From Devosia sp. RR2S18 (lineage in GTDB: Bacteria; Pseudomonadota; Alphaproteobacteria; Rhizobiales; Devosiaceae): a stretch of 64,000 nucleotides of DNA. The stretch lies in contig NZ_CP126539.1 in the NCBI RefSeq assembly GCF_030177755.1, positions 2,380,001 to 2,444,000 of the forward strand, written 5' to 3'. Position numbers and translations under genes: made by a program. Below, in pieces: positions 35,000 through 46,029 of this stretch; the first letter of the stretch is position 1; each line of letters starts with the position of its first letter. The notes below the pieces were generated by a model that saw only the letters and a program-made list of their open reading frames with translations, made no database searches and had not been told where the DNA came from.

Positions 35000-36118
35000 T
35001 CAATTCGGGCAATCGTCTTCCGCCTTTTCGCCTACCCCGGCACTGTCCGCCAGGTGATCCATCTCCCGCCGCAATTGGCGCCAGCCAAATGCAACAATCT
35101 CGCGCTGCTTGTCCTCGGGGGTGAACTGGTCCGCTGGCCTGCGCTCCAGAAAGGCGTCCCAGTGCCGGGAAACATCCTCAAGATCCTGCCGGATCTGGTC
35201 CAGTGCGGATTGGTCGGGCGCATCGCCTGCAATGGCACCGGCGAGTTCGCCCATATAGGCGCAGCTTGCCTTGCGAGAGCGTGTCAGTAGCTCCTGCTGT
35301 TCTTCACCTGGGTGCCGGTCGCCACCACTGACCATGCGGTCGAACATGGACAGGTGGTGCCACAGCCGGTCAACCGCATGCAGCATCTGCCCATGCTGGT
35401 CGTTTCCGGATCGCTTGATCCATCTCGACTGTCCAAGGCGCTCGCGCGCGGTCGTCAGTTCCCGCGCCACCGCATCGTGGTGCTGGGACCACTTCTCGTT
35501 GCCGCAATGGGGATTTGGATCAAAGGCAAGAGCGATCAAGTCGCCGCACCGCTGGACCGCTTCGGATACGTGGTTCCGGGCGCTCTGATGCGCGGTCACC
35601 GGGAACACGAATGCGCCCGCGAGCGCACCAATGCCACACCCCACGGCGATGGCGTAGGCCTTCTCGAGAGCCTCTCCCAAGAGATCGCCGCCGCCGCTTG
35701 GCGAAAGGATGAGGATGGCGGCGACCACAGCGCCGAAACGCATCTGGGGCCGAACTTCGCCCACCGCACCCATGATCCCGATGGCCAGCAGCAGGGCAAC
35801 AAGGTTCAACCATTCGGAGGAGCCGATCAGGACCACCCCGGCGAGACCAAGGACGATGCCGAGCGCAGCACCCATAACCCGTCCCAGAGCCACATTGACT
35901 GTGCCACCGACACTGGTCTGCAGCACATAGAGTGCCGAGATCACGGCCCAGGTTTTGTCAGGCACCGCCAGCAGCGTGCAAACGAGATAGGTCAAGCCGG
36001 TGGCGAGGGCTGCCCGGATTGCGGCACGGACAGCTTCGTGCCGATGAACCGTGGCGCTGAACGCCAGAAACGGAGCAATTCTTCGGCGCTTCGCTCCGGC
36101 TGAAGAGAAGATGGTCAT
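35000..36118 (-). CDS. FUSC family membrane protein (aromatic acid exporter-like)
   Basis: A 372-residue protein. Its first half carries five to six hydrophobic helices, including LATGLTYLVCTLLAVPDKTWAVISALYVLQ (in parts ATGLTYLVCTLL and TWAVISALYVLQ), the fusaric-acid-resistance signature. The second half (from about 190) is soluble and helical, rich in Arg/Glu/Gln. FUSC proteins are efflux-type transporters for aromatic acids and related compounds, often with a membrane-fusion partner; none is present here. The substrate cannot be assigned. Confidence 0.85.
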   Translation of the reverse strand: MTIFSSAGAKRRRIAPFLAFSATVHRHEAVRAAIRAALATGLTYLVCTLLAVPDKTWAVISALYVLQTSVGGTVNVALGRVMGAALGIVLGLAGVVLIGSSEWLNLVALLLAIGIMGAVGEVRPQMRFGAVVAAILILSPSGGGDLLGEALEKAYAIAVGCGIGALAGAFVFPVTAHQSARNHVSEAVQRCGDLIALAFDPNPHCGNEKWSQHHDAVARELTTARERLGQSRWIKRSGNDQHGQMLHAVDRLWHHLSMFDRMVSGGDRHPGEEQQELLTRSRKASCAYMGELAGAIAGDAPDQSALDQIRQDLEDVSRHWDAFLERRPADQFTPEDKQREIVAFGWRQLRREMDHLADSAGVGEKAEDDCPN

Positions 36119-36233
36119 AGTCTGGCTCGTTAGCTTTCATCGCCAACGGCCCTGCCGCAAAGAGGGTTGCGAACATCGAAATCAAGCTGGCGTGCCCTGC
36201 CCCGCCTCCGACCGAGCCCAGCCGCTCCAGGCT

Positions 36234-37223
36234 TCAGAGATCAAACTGGACCGGCAGGTTCAGCGTCATGCGCGCCTGGGCAATCTCGGGTGGTGGCGCG
36301 GGAACGGGAGACGCGCGGCTAATCATGTCGAGCGCCGCCTGATCGAGCTCGGGAAATCCCGAGGAGCGGACAACCCGTGCAGACAGTACGTTACCGCGCG
36401 GATCGATGGAAAACTCGACCTGCGCCAAGCCCTCCTCCCGGCGGGACTGGGAGGAGCGGGGATACCGCTTGTGCCGATTGAGGTAGGACATCAACTGCGA
36501 TTGCCACCGCGCCGGTGAAACGCTTGGCGCGGAGGCCACGCCGCTGTTCGCGCTCCTGGCGACTTCCGCCTTGGGAGCCTCCACGGCTGGCGGTGCGGCG
36601 GTACGTGGCGCTGCCTTCTGTTCGGGAGGGCGCGGCGCGGCGCGGGGGCGCTGGCGCTGCTCGAGCAGACGCGCCGATTGCTGCACCGGAAGGGGCGCCA
36701 CGACTGCCGGTTCGGGCGCCTCGCCCACCTCGGGGACGACCTCCTCCATGGGCGCATCGACGGGTTCCTCTTGCGGCTCCTCAGGCGCGGGTGGATCTTC
36801 TTCCGGCGGCTCCTCGACAACCGGTTCCGGCTCGACGAGTTCGGGCTCCACCGGCTCCTCCGTGGGCTGCTCCACCGGCTCTGGTTCCTCGAGCGGCTCT
36901 GGCTCCGCGGGCGTTTCCACCGCTTGCTCCACCGGCTCTTCGGATGGGGCAATCTCCTCCTGCTCGATCATGGCTTGTTGGTCGGGCGGGACATCGGCAA
37001 TCGCTTGGTCGGTGGTCGTCGCCATGGGGGCCAGTTCGAGCATGATCGCGTCCGTGGGTGCGCCTTGCGGCGCAAGCTCCTCCGCCGGGCGCTTCATCAG
37101 CCAATAGGCACCGGCCGCTTGGGTCGAGAGCACGACGACGAAGGCGCCGGTCCACAGCAGCAGATCCCGCCACGACCTTCCCCCGGTGCCATCGATGTGT
37201 GCAGAACTGGCCAAGGGCGTCAC
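36234..37223 (-). CDS. tonB: Energy transducer TonB
   Basis: A 329-residue TonB: one N-terminal membrane helix (LLWTGAFVVVLSTQAAGAYWLM, about residues 23-44), a long periplasmic linker that is strikingly Glu/Pro-rich (about 50-170), a basic Pro/Ala segment, and the C-terminal TonB domain (about 240-329, LNRHKRYPRSSQSRREEG ... GFPELDQAALDMI). TonB carries inner-membrane proton-motive energy to outer-membrane receptors. It overlaps exbD by four bases. No TonB-dependent receptor is in the window. Confidence 0.93.
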   Translation of the reverse strand: MTPLASSAHIDGTGGRSWRDLLLWTGAFVVVLSTQAAGAYWLMKRPAEELAPQGAPTDAIMLELAPMATTTDQAIADVPPDQQAMIEQEEIAPSEEPVEQAVETPAEPEPLEEPEPVEQPTEEPVEPELVEPEPVVEEPPEEDPPAPEEPQEEPVDAPMEEVVPEVGEAPEPAVVAPLPVQQSARLLEQRQRPRAAPRPPEQKAAPRTAAPPAVEAPKAEVARSANSGVASAPSVSPARWQSQLMSYLNRHKRYPRSSQSRREEGLAQVEFSIDPRGNVLSARVVRSSGFPELDQAALDMISRASPVPAPPPEIAQARMTLNLPVQFDL

Positions 37224-37666
37224 GGGCCCGAGGTGCCGACGGGCTCCAGTGGCGTTTCGAGCCCCACCAGCGCGATCTTGAGGTATCCGGCAGCGCGCAG
37301 CAGGTTCATGACGCCCATCAGCTCGCCGTAGTCGACACTCTGGTCGGCGCGCAGAAAAATGCGCGTCTCCCGATCGTTCGCCGTCAAGTTATCCAGGGCG
37401 CCACCCAATCCGTCGCGGGCGACTGTCTCATCACCGAGCGAAAGATCAAGATTTGCTCTGAGCGTCACATAGACCGGCTCGTCGGGGCGCGGCGCCTGTG
37501 CCGCACTGGATGCCGGGAGATCGACATTGATGTCGACGGTCGAGAGTGGCGCCGCCACCATGAAGATGATCAGGAGCACCAGCATTACGTCGATGAAGGG
37601 CGTTACGTTGATCTCGTGGTTCTCCGCGAGATCTTCCCCTGCGTTCTGGCGAATGCCTCCAGCCAT
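37220..37666 (-). CDS. exbD: Biopolymer transport protein ExbD
   Basis: A 148-residue ExbD with one membrane helix. The conserved INVTPFIDVMLVLLIIFM (residues 19-36) contains the proton-carrying Asp (D26), and a short periplasmic domain follows. ExbD works with ExbB to power TonB. It starts three bases after exbB and overlaps tonB by four bases, so exbB-exbD-tonB is one operon. Confidence 0.95.
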   Translation of the reverse strand: MAGGIRQNAGEDLAENHEINVTPFIDVMLVLLIIFMVAAPLSTVDINVDLPASSAAQAPRPDEPVYVTLRANLDLSLGDETVARDGLGGALDNLTANDRETRIFLRADQSVDYGELMGVMNLLRAAGYLKIALVGLETPLEPVGTSGP

Positions 37667-37669
37667 CCC

Positions 37670-38641
37670 CTACTCCGCCGCTACTGCTTGGAGGACGCCC
37701 GGGTGATTGCGGGCAACATAGCGATGGTCGAGATCGCTGCTGACCAGCCGTTCGATAGCGGCCGCGGCGTCTCCCAGAAGCAGTCGGTAGCCCGTGATGG
37801 AGCGCGCAAAGGCGTTGTAGAAGATAACCGCCGGAATGGCCGCCACGAGGCCAATGGCGGTGGCTAGCAAAGCCTCGGCAATGCCTGGCGCAACGACGGC
37901 GAGGCTGCTGGTCTGCGCGGCGGAGATGCTGATAAACGAGTTCATAATGCCCCAAACGGTTCCGAAGAGGCCTACGAATGGAGAGACTGACCCGATGCTG
38001 GCGAGGATGCCAGTTCCCGCCGACAGGCGCCGGCCGACAGCCAATTCGATGCGACCGAGCCGGGAGCCCACCCGCTCCTTGATGCCGCCGTTGTCGGCAT
38101 AATCAATGACCGTTTCGGCGCGCTCCACCTCTTGCTGGGCTGCATGGAGCAGGCCCACTGCAGCGCCACGCCGACGCGCCAGCGCCTGCGCTGCCTCGGC
38201 AAGTGAGGTAGAATTCTGCAGCACGCGCAAAGTGCGGTTCAGCCGGGCTTTGGCTCCCATGAGTTCCAGCGTCTTGGCCAGCCAGATCGTCCAGGTTACC
38301 ACCGAGGCAAGCGCCAAACCGACCATGACGGCTTTCACCACATAGTCGGCGGCCATGAACATGCCCCAAGGCGAATAGTCATGCGGCTGTGTGGCCGGCG
38401 CTAGCTCCATTGAAGAACTGGTGGTGGCGTTTGCCGGTGTCGCAGGCACAGCCTCCTCGTTCAATTGAGGCCCACCAGTACCGGCAGGAACTGCTTCAGC
38501 CGAGCCCGCCGATCCGGTTCCTGAAGACGACTGATCGGGAGCAATCACGCCCCCGGCAACACCCTGACCCAGCGCCAGACCGCCCTGGAGGAACATGGCT
38601 ACTGCCACAACCAGCACAAGCCTAGGCGCCACTCTGCTCAT
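37670..38641 (-). CDS. exbB: TonB-system energizer ExbB
   Basis: A 323-residue ExbB of the long alphaproteobacterial type. A signal-peptide-like start ([20 protein letters not shown]) and a Gly/Ser/Pro-rich periplasmic extension (about 28-90) precede three membrane helices. The core signatures are [20 protein letters not shown] (about 215-234) and [19 protein letters not shown] (about 259-277). It begins the exbB-exbD-tonB operon. The 260 bases upstream (38642-38901) probably hold the promoter; I could not identify a Fur, RirA or Irr site there. Confidence 0.95.
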   Translation of the reverse strand: MSRVAPRLVLVVAVAMFLQGGLALGQGVAGGVIAPDQSSSGTGSAGSAEAVPAGTGGPQLNEEAVPATPANATTSSSMELAPATQPHDYSPWGMFMAADYVVKAVMVGLALASVVTWTIWLAKTLELMGAKARLNRTLRVLQNSTSLAEAAQALARRRGAAVGLLHAAQQEVERAETVIDYADNGGIKERVGSRLGRIELAVGRRLSAGTGILASIGSVSPFVGLFGTVWGIMNSFISISAAQTSSLAVVAPGIAEALLATAIGLVAAIPAVIFYNAFARSITGYRLLLGDAAAAIERLVSSDLDHRYVARNHPGVLQAVAAE

Positions 38642-38901
38642 AATAGTTGACTCATTTTATCCGCTTTACCGCTGCTTATGGCACGCTTGGTGCTGGTGTC
38701 AACGACTGACGGTAGTAGCGGGTCAGCATGACCATACTGATGGCAAAGGCGAAGGTTGCGGCAAACACTGGTGAGGACGAGAATGTCGGCTCCGTCCGTG
38801 TTGGCGCTGCTTTCCTTCGGTGAAGCCTTCCGCAAATCACAGATGCCTGCAGCAACAGCTCGTTTTTTGAGCCGGAATCAGATGTCCGGGGCACACTAAA
38901 A

Positions 38902-39825
38902 CTAGCCGATGGTATCGCGCCGCATTTGCGTGGGAGTCATGCCGTAGGCGCGTCGGAAATGCTCATAAAATTGAGTCTGGGAGGTAAACCCCGCCTCCAG
39001 CGCCACGTTCGCTACTGAAAGGGTCCCGTCGAACAGCAGGGAGCGCGCGCGAATCAGACGCATGCGGATAACGAACTTCTGGACGGATATGTGCATGACC
39101 TTGGTGAAGAGGTTTGTCGCGTAGTTGGGGTGCAGCCCGACCACTTCGGCGATGTCGTTCGCGTTCAAAGGATCGGTGATGTTCTCGACGATATGGCGAA
39201 CCATCTGCACCACATAGCGTACCGGGGAGCCTGTACGGGTCCGGGTCCCCACCTGGTCGATCCAGGCGGGCAGTAACGTATCCCAGCCTGTCATGGCGGC
39301 GCGGCGAAACATCGTTCCGATCTCCGCGCGCACCAGATCGGTGCGCAGCGAGTTTCCGCTGCGATAGTCAGCGTGCCAGCGTTCCAGCGCCTCCAGCCCG
39401 ACGCATTCCGTCGTCAAAGCGATCACGCCGCCACCCATCAGCGTTTCCGTCAACCGGCCCAGCTGCGGCATTGCGAGAAACGAATCCATGGGCAGGTAGA
39501 TGTTGAGCTGTCGGCCGGCCTCGGTATTCGGCCCCAAGCGCATCGTTTGGTGCGGGATGCCTGCCCAGAATGCCACCAGGCGCCCTGCCTCGATTGTCAC
39601 CTGTCCAGCGTCGAAGGCATATTCCATGCTGCCTTCCGTCAGCCAATTGAACTCAATATGTCCATGAGTATGGGGGTGCGGCATGACCTGCGGCGCAAAG
39701 GAGCGAATCCCGAAGCGACCAAAGGCCTTACCCGAGGCATAGAAGCTCCTGTCTGGCCGCGGTGTGGGGCGAGGCGCTTTTTCGCGAACAGGAGGTCCGT
39801 CCTTTCGCACTGCCGCAACTGCCAT
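38902..39825 (-). CDS. MelR-like AraC family transcriptional regulator
   Basis: A 307-residue AraC regulator. The start at 39825 (MAVAAVRKDG) is preceded by AAGAAGAGA; an ATG at 39870 is possible. The N-terminal cupin region is close to E. coli MelR: HTHGHIEFNWLTEGSMEY corresponds to the MelR stretch with HWHGQVE, and VAFWAGIPHQ to TLFWACTPHQ. Two helix-turn-helix motifs fill the C-terminus (ANDIAEVVGLHPNYATNLF and VANVALEAGFTSQTQFYEHF). MelR activates melibiose genes; Sinorhizobium AgpT, also AraC-type, controls alpha-galactoside uptake. It diverges from an ABC operon ending in a GH4 alpha-galactosidase-type gene, so it very likely controls that operon. Confidence 0.88.
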   Translation of the reverse strand: MAVAAVRKDGPPVREKAPRPTPRPDRSFYASGKAFGRFGIRSFAPQVMPHPHTHGHIEFNWLTEGSMEYAFDAGQVTIEAGRLVAFWAGIPHQTMRLGPNTEAGRQLNIYLPMDSFLAMPQLGRLTETLMGGGVIALTTECVGLEALERWHADYRSGNSLRTDLVRAEIGTMFRRAAMTGWDTLLPAWIDQVGTRTRTGSPVRYVVQMVRHIVENITDPLNANDIAEVVGLHPNYATNLFTKVMHISVQKFVIRMRLIRARSLLFDGTLSVANVALEAGFTSQTQFYEHFRRAYGMTPTQMRRDTIG

Positions 39826-39985
39826 GCTAAATCGATCTCTTCTTAGAAACCCGGAATAAGTCTCTACCATTCCGGATTGCTTCAGGCAAAGCAAGGCGTA
39901 CCATTTTACCCCAAGCACGGGTGTAAGCCGGGAGGAGGTATCCGGTGACGGCGATCATCGCCGATCCGTTGCGCAGGGAGGAAAG

Positions 39986-42073
39986 ATGAGAAGACATTCT
40001 ATTGCCCTCGGTGGGGCAGGCCTGATGCTGGGCGTCTCCATGCTGGCGGTGCCGGCGCAGGATTATGCGGGCGAGTTGCCCGATCCCCCCGAATTTGCGG
40101 CACAAAGCGAGCCCAATTTCGTCAGCGTCTCGGACATTCTGGAATACCGCGCTCTGGAAGAGTACCACGAGCCAAGCTGGGTAACCGAGAAGTACGTGGA
40201 CGCCGGACTATTGCCGCCCGTTGAAGAGCGCCTCCCAGAGGAACCGCTGGTTTTCAAGACTGCCAATATGCCCGACGGTATCGGCGTTTATGGCGACACC
40301 ATGCGGCACGTGATCGGCGGCCGACCGGAAGGTTGGAACTATATCGCGGGCCAGTCCCAGGGGTGGGGCGGCATCGACATCGGCCTGTCAGAATGCCTGA
40401 CCCGTACCGGCCCCCTGTTCATGGTGAACGCCGACGAACTCGAGCCGCTGCCGAACCTCGCGAAGAGTTGGGAGTGGTCAGAGGATGGCCACGAGCTGAC
40501 CATGCACCTGGTCGAAGGCGCCAAATGGTCTGATGGCGACCCCTTCGACGCTGAAGACGTGATGTTCTACTGGGAGGACAACGTCCAGGACCCCAACGTC
40601 GCCGCCGTGCCATCCGGCACTGGCACGCCGGAACGCTTTGGCGCGGGTACGACGCTGGAGGCCCTCGACCCCTACACCATCAAGTGGACCTTCAAGGAAG
40701 CGTTTCCAACGCAGTATCTATACGCGATGGCCTACGACTCCTTCTGCCCGGGCCCAAGCCACATCCTCAAGGCCGAACATCCTAAATACAATCCGGACAA
40801 TTCCTACGACGAGTACAAGAACGCCTTCCCGCCCGAATACCTGAACATGCCGGTCATGGGCGCATGGGTGCCGGTAGAATATCGCCCCGACGACATTATC
40901 GTCATGCGCCGCAACCCCTATTACTGGAAGGTGGACGAGGCCGGCAACCAGTTGCCCTATCTGAACGAGATGCACTACCGCCTGTCCACCTGGGCGGACC
41001 GCGACGTGCAGGCTGTGGCGGGCTCGGGCGACTTCTCCAACCTCGAACAGGCCGAGAGCTACGTGGAGTCCCTGCGCCGCTCGGCTGAGGATACAGCCCC
41101 GGCACGGCTGCAGTTTGGCGCCCGCACCATCGGTTACGCTCTGCGCATGAACATGTCGGCCAATGGTTGGGGTGAACCCGACGACCGCGCCCAGGCCGTG
41201 CGCGAACTCAACCGTGAGTTGGACTTCCGCAAGGCAGTGTCGATCGCTCTCGATCGCCAGCGCTTGGGTGAATCCCTGGTTCGTGGTCCTTTCACCGCCA
41301 TCTATCCGGGCGGGCTCTATGCCGGCACGACATACTACGACAAGGCCTCTACCGTCTACTATCCCCATGACATCGAAGCCGCCAACAGCCTGCTCGACGG
41401 CCTCGGCCTGACCGATACCGACGGCAACGGCATCCGCAATTTCCCGGCTGATCAGGCGGGCGGCGCGGACGTAGAAATCACCTTGCTGGCGAATACCGAC
41501 TACGGCACCGATACCAATTTGGCAGAAGGCGTGATCGCGCAGTTGGAGCCGCTGGGCATCCGAGTGATCGCCAACTTCCAGTCTGGCACTGCCCGTGACG
41601 ATATGGCCCAGTCCGGCCAGTTCGACTGGACCGTGGAACGCCAGGGTGCTGAAATGGTCTCGGTGGTCCAGGGTACGACAGCGCTCGCGCCGACCGGCCC
41701 GCGCACCCATCCATTCCACAAGGCGGGACCGGATGGCACGCTTGACCTACTGCCTTTCGAGCAGGAACTGGTCGACACCGTGAACGACTTCATTGCCACC
41801 AGCGACAATGAAGAACGTGCCGACCTGATGAAGCAGTATCAGCGCATCTTTACCGAGAACGTTTATTCCGTCGGCCTGACGCAATATCCGGGCGCGCTGA
41901 TCGTCAACAAGCGCTTCGCCAACATCCCGGCAGGCGCGCCGATCTTCATGTTCAACTGGGCTGAGGACAACATCATTCGCGAACGAGTCTTCGTTCCAGC
42001 CGACCAGCAGCAGGACTATGAACTGCATCCCGAGACGCTCCCCGGCGAACCGGGCGGCGCTGGCCCCGTGTAG
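39986..42073 (+). CDS. AgpA-like ABC transporter substrate-binding protein (SBP_bac_5)
   Basis: A 695-residue periplasmic binding protein. The signal peptide (residues 1-24) ends near AVPA-QDY. The body is of the oligopeptide/nickel-binding family 5: TGPLFMVNADELEPLPNLAKSWE (about 145-167, in parts MVNADELEPLPNLA) and FDAEDVMFYWEDNV (about 187-200). At about 700 residues it is longer than peptide-binding DppA and like the alpha-galactoside-binding AgpA of Sinorhizobium, which belongs to the same peptide-type family. First gene of a five-gene operon; a strong hairpin follows it, which would favour its own mRNA segment. Substrate by context: alpha-galactosides such as melibiose or raffinose; not proven. 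Confidence 0.87.
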   Translation: MRRHSIALGGAGLMLGVSMLAVPAQDYAGELPDPPEFAAQSEPNFVSVSDILEYRALEEYHEPSWVTEKYVDAGLLPPVEERLPEEPLVFKTANMPDGIGVYGDTMRHVIGGRPEGWNYIAGQSQGWGGIDIGLSECLTRTGPLFMVNADELEPLPNLAKSWEWSEDGHELTMHLVEGAKWSDGDPFDAEDVMFYWEDNVQDPNVAAVPSGTGTPERFGAGTTLEALDPYTIKWTFKEAFPTQYLYAMAYDSFCPGPSHILKAEHPKYNPDNSYDEYKNAFPPEYLNMPVMGAWVPVEYRPDDIIVMRRNPYYWKVDEAGNQLPYLNEMHYRLSTWADRDVQAVAGSGDFSNLEQAESYVESLRRSAEDTAPARLQFGARTIGYALRMNMSANGWGEPDDRAQAVRELNRELDFRKAVSIALDRQRLGESLVRGPFTAIYPGGLYAGTTYYDKASTVYYPHDIEAANSLLDGLGLTDTDGNGIRNFPADQAGGADVEITLLANTDYGTDTNLAEGVIAQLEPLGIRVIANFQSGTARDDMAQSGQFDWTVERQGAEMVSVVQGTTALAPTGPRTHPFHKAGPDGTLDLLPFEQELVDTVNDFIATSDNEERADLMKQYQRIFTENVYSVGLTQYPGALIVNKRFANIPAGAPIFMFNWAEDNIIRERVFVPADQQQDYELHPETLPGEPGGAGPV

Positions 42074-42092
42074 TCACCTAGCCTCCAATCTC

Positions 42093-42116
42093 GGCAGGGG
42101 GAGAAATCCCCCTGCC
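42093..42116 (+). terminator. GAAA-tetraloop hairpin after the binding-protein gene
   Basis: GGCAGGGGGA (42093-42102) and TCCCCCTGCC (42107-42116) form a perfect 10-bp stem closed by a GAAA tetraloop. No T-tract follows. It fills most of the 63-base gap between the binding protein and the first permease. Such hairpins protect the upstream mRNA, giving more binding protein than membrane subunits. Confidence 0.75.
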
Positions 42117-42136
42117 CCATCGAAAGGCTTGCGGCC

Positions 42137-43147
42137 ATGCTCCGATTTGTGACTGTGCGTATCTTGGGCGCCATCCCGCTGCTGCTTCTGCTCAGCATCG
42201 TGACCTTCGCCATCATCCAGGCCCCTCCGGGCGACTATGGCGACTATATTCGCGCCATGGCGGTGAACCAGGGCGGCGCCACCTTCGAGCAGGCTGAGAT
42301 CCAGGCCAACCTCTACCGCGAGGCCAATGGCCTCAATGATCCGATGATCGTGCAATATTTCCGGTGGATCACTGGCATCGTCACCCGCTTCGACTTTGGC
42401 CACTCCTTCTACTACAACAAGGAAGTCGGCCAGGTCGTCGCCGAGCGCCTGCCTGCTACCATTGCTCTGGCGCTGGTCTGCCACCTGCTGGCCTCTCTGC
42501 TCGGCATCGGTCTCGGCATCATCGCCGCTACCCGGCAATATTCCTGGGTCGATACTGGCCTGGGCATCATCTCCTTCCTCGGCATGACCATCCCGCGCTT
42601 TCTGCTGGCCATCATCATCCTCTATGTGCTGGTGTTCCGCATGAACGTCAGCGAGGTCGGGATGTTCTTCTCCGCCCGCTATGGCGGCGCCCCTTGGAGC
42701 TGGGACAAGTTCGTCAACCTGATGACCCATATCTGGCCGGTCATCTTCATCGCGACCTTCGGTGGGCTCGCCTATAATATGCGGGTCATGCGAGCCAATT
42801 TGCTCGATGTGCTCAACAGCCAGTATGTTGAGACGGCGCGCGCCAAGGGGCTGCCCGAAGGCGCCGTGATCATGAAACACGCGGTGCCCAACGCGCTCCA
42901 TCCGCTGGTCGCCTATCAGGGCGTGGTGCTGCCCTATATGCTGACCGGCGAAATCGAAGTGGCCATCGTCTTCGGCCTCGCCACGGTGGGCCCCGCCATT
43001 GTCGGCTCGATGGGCGTCGGCGACGTCTATGTAACCGCCACCTTCATGCTGGTACTGGCCGCCACCCTGATCATCGGCAACATCATCTCCGATGTGCTGC
43101 TCGTCGCGCTCGATCCGCGGGTTCGTCTCGGAGGCGGCAGCGAATGA
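42137..43147 (+). CDS. ABC transporter permease, DppB/OppB type
   Basis: A 336-residue inner-membrane permease with six predicted helices. The N-terminal helix is ILGAIPLLLLLSIVTFAIIQ. The coupling EAA loop reads ETARAKGLPEGAVIMKHAVPNAL (about 232-254), where it would contact the ATPase. Its last four bases overlap the next permease gene. Second gene of the AgpA-like operon. Confidence 0.92.
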   Translation: MLRFVTVRILGAIPLLLLLSIVTFAIIQAPPGDYGDYIRAMAVNQGGATFEQAEIQANLYREANGLNDPMIVQYFRWITGIVTRFDFGHSFYYNKEVGQVVAERLPATIALALVCHLLASLLGIGLGIIAATRQYSWVDTGLGIISFLGMTIPRFLLAIIILYVLVFRMNVSEVGMFFSARYGGAPWSWDKFVNLMTHIWPVIFIATFGGLAYNMRVMRANLLDVLNSQYVETARAKGLPEGAVIMKHAVPNALHPLVAYQGVVLPYMLTGEIEVAIVFGLATVGPAIVGSMGVGDVYVTATFMLVLAATLIIGNIISDVLLVALDPRVRLGGGSE

Positions 43148-44337
43148 CCGATACCGACACCCGCCGCCCCTCCATCCCGCTACCGTCCGACGTCGCCGGC
43201 GGCCCCATGCCCCCGCCTGCCGAGCAGGCCGACGGCTCCGACGGTGTCACCAGCCGCTTCGGCGGCGGCAACGAGGGCTATGCTACTCTGGTTTGGCGGC
43301 GTTTCAAGCGCTCTCCCATGGGCATGATTGGGCTGATTCTGGTCGCGCTCATGCTGACCGTGTCGATCTTTGCCGACTTCTTCGCGCCGATGGATCCAAA
43401 GGAGGCTAACCTGCCCTTCGCGCCGCCGGACGTCATCGCCTTCGAGGACCCGGACGGCAATTTCAGCCTGATCCCGTACGTCTATCCCATCGGCGACACC
43501 GGCGAGTTCGACCCAGTAACGTTCCAACCCCTCACCGGGCTTATCAAGGACAACCCCACGCCGGTCGGCTTCTTCGTCGAGGGCTATGCCTATCATTTCC
43601 TCTGGGTCATTCCGTCCAACATCCACTTCTTCGGCGCCGTCGACGGGCGGCCGCTCCAGTTGCTTGGCACCGACAAATTCGGCCGCGATATCCTGTCGCG
43701 CGGTATCATCGGCTCGAGAATTTCCCTGATGATTGCCCTCGCGGTGGTCACGCTGACCACCATCGTCGGCACGCTCGTGGGCATTACCTCAGGCTATATC
43801 GGCGGCCGGCTCGACAGTTGGGTGCAGCGGTTCGTGGACTTCGTGCTCGCCTTTCCGCAGTTGCCGCTCTACCTGGCTTTGACCTCGCTCATTCCGGTCA
43901 CTGCGCCATCCAACGTGTTCCTGTCCTTCGTCATTTTCGTGATGGCGGTGCTAGGCTGGGCGCAACTGAGCCGGGAAGTGCGCTCCAAGACGCTATCGCT
44001 CGCCCGCATCGAATATGTTCGCGCCGCCATCGCGGTTGGGGCCACCGACAGCCGCATCATCACCCGGCACATCCTGCCCAACGTGCTGAGCCACATAATC
44101 GTGGCAGTGACACTGGCCATTCCAAGCGTGGTGCTGCTCGAGAGCTTTCTTGGCTTCCTCGGCTTTGCGGTGAAGCCGCCGCTGATTTCCTGGGGCCTGA
44201 TGCTCCAGGATACCGGCACCTTCTCGGTTATCGGCTCCTATCCCTGGATCCTCAGCCCCGTCATCTTCGTGCTGGTCACCGTCTTCGCGTTCAATGCGTT
44301 GGGCGACGGGCTGCGTGATGCGATCGACCCCTATTGA
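43144..44337 (+). CDS. ABC transporter permease, DppC/OppC type
   Basis: A 397-residue permease. An unusually long, Pro/Gly-rich cytoplasmic N-terminus (about residues 1-45) precedes the OppC-type first helix. A roughly 100-residue periplasmic insert follows before the permease core (from about 180, GTDKFGRDILSRGIIGSRIS). The EAA loop reads YVRAAIAVGATDSRIITRHILPN. It starts with ATGA overlap to the preceding permease. Third gene of the operon. Confidence 0.92.
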   Translation: MTDTDTRRPSIPLPSDVAGGPMPPPAEQADGSDGVTSRFGGGNEGYATLVWRRFKRSPMGMIGLILVALMLTVSIFADFFAPMDPKEANLPFAPPDVIAFEDPDGNFSLIPYVYPIGDTGEFDPVTFQPLTGLIKDNPTPVGFFVEGYAYHFLWVIPSNIHFFGAVDGRPLQLLGTDKFGRDILSRGIIGSRISLMIALAVVTLTTIVGTLVGITSGYIGGRLDSWVQRFVDFVLAFPQLPLYLALTSLIPVTAPSNVFLSFVIFVMAVLGWAQLSREVRSKTLSLARIEYVRAAIAVGATDSRIITRHILPNVLSHIIVAVTLAIPSVVLLESFLGFLGFAVKPPLISWGLMLQDTGTFSVIGSYPWILSPVIFVLVTVFAFNALGDGLRDAIDPY

Positions 44338-44348
44338 GGAAACGGCAG

Positions 44349-46019
<1,671 letters not shown>

Positions 46020-46029
46020 GAGCAACTCA

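Noticed and set aside
38676..38894. Minus-strand 72-codon frame upstream of exbB with a hydrophobic segment (FAATFAFAISMVML)
   Set aside because: No ribosome site and no family; it fills the likely promoter region of exbB.
40718..41719. A 333-codon minus-strand open frame inside the binding-protein gene
   Set aside because: No motif, no ribosome site, and the plus strand is clearly coding.
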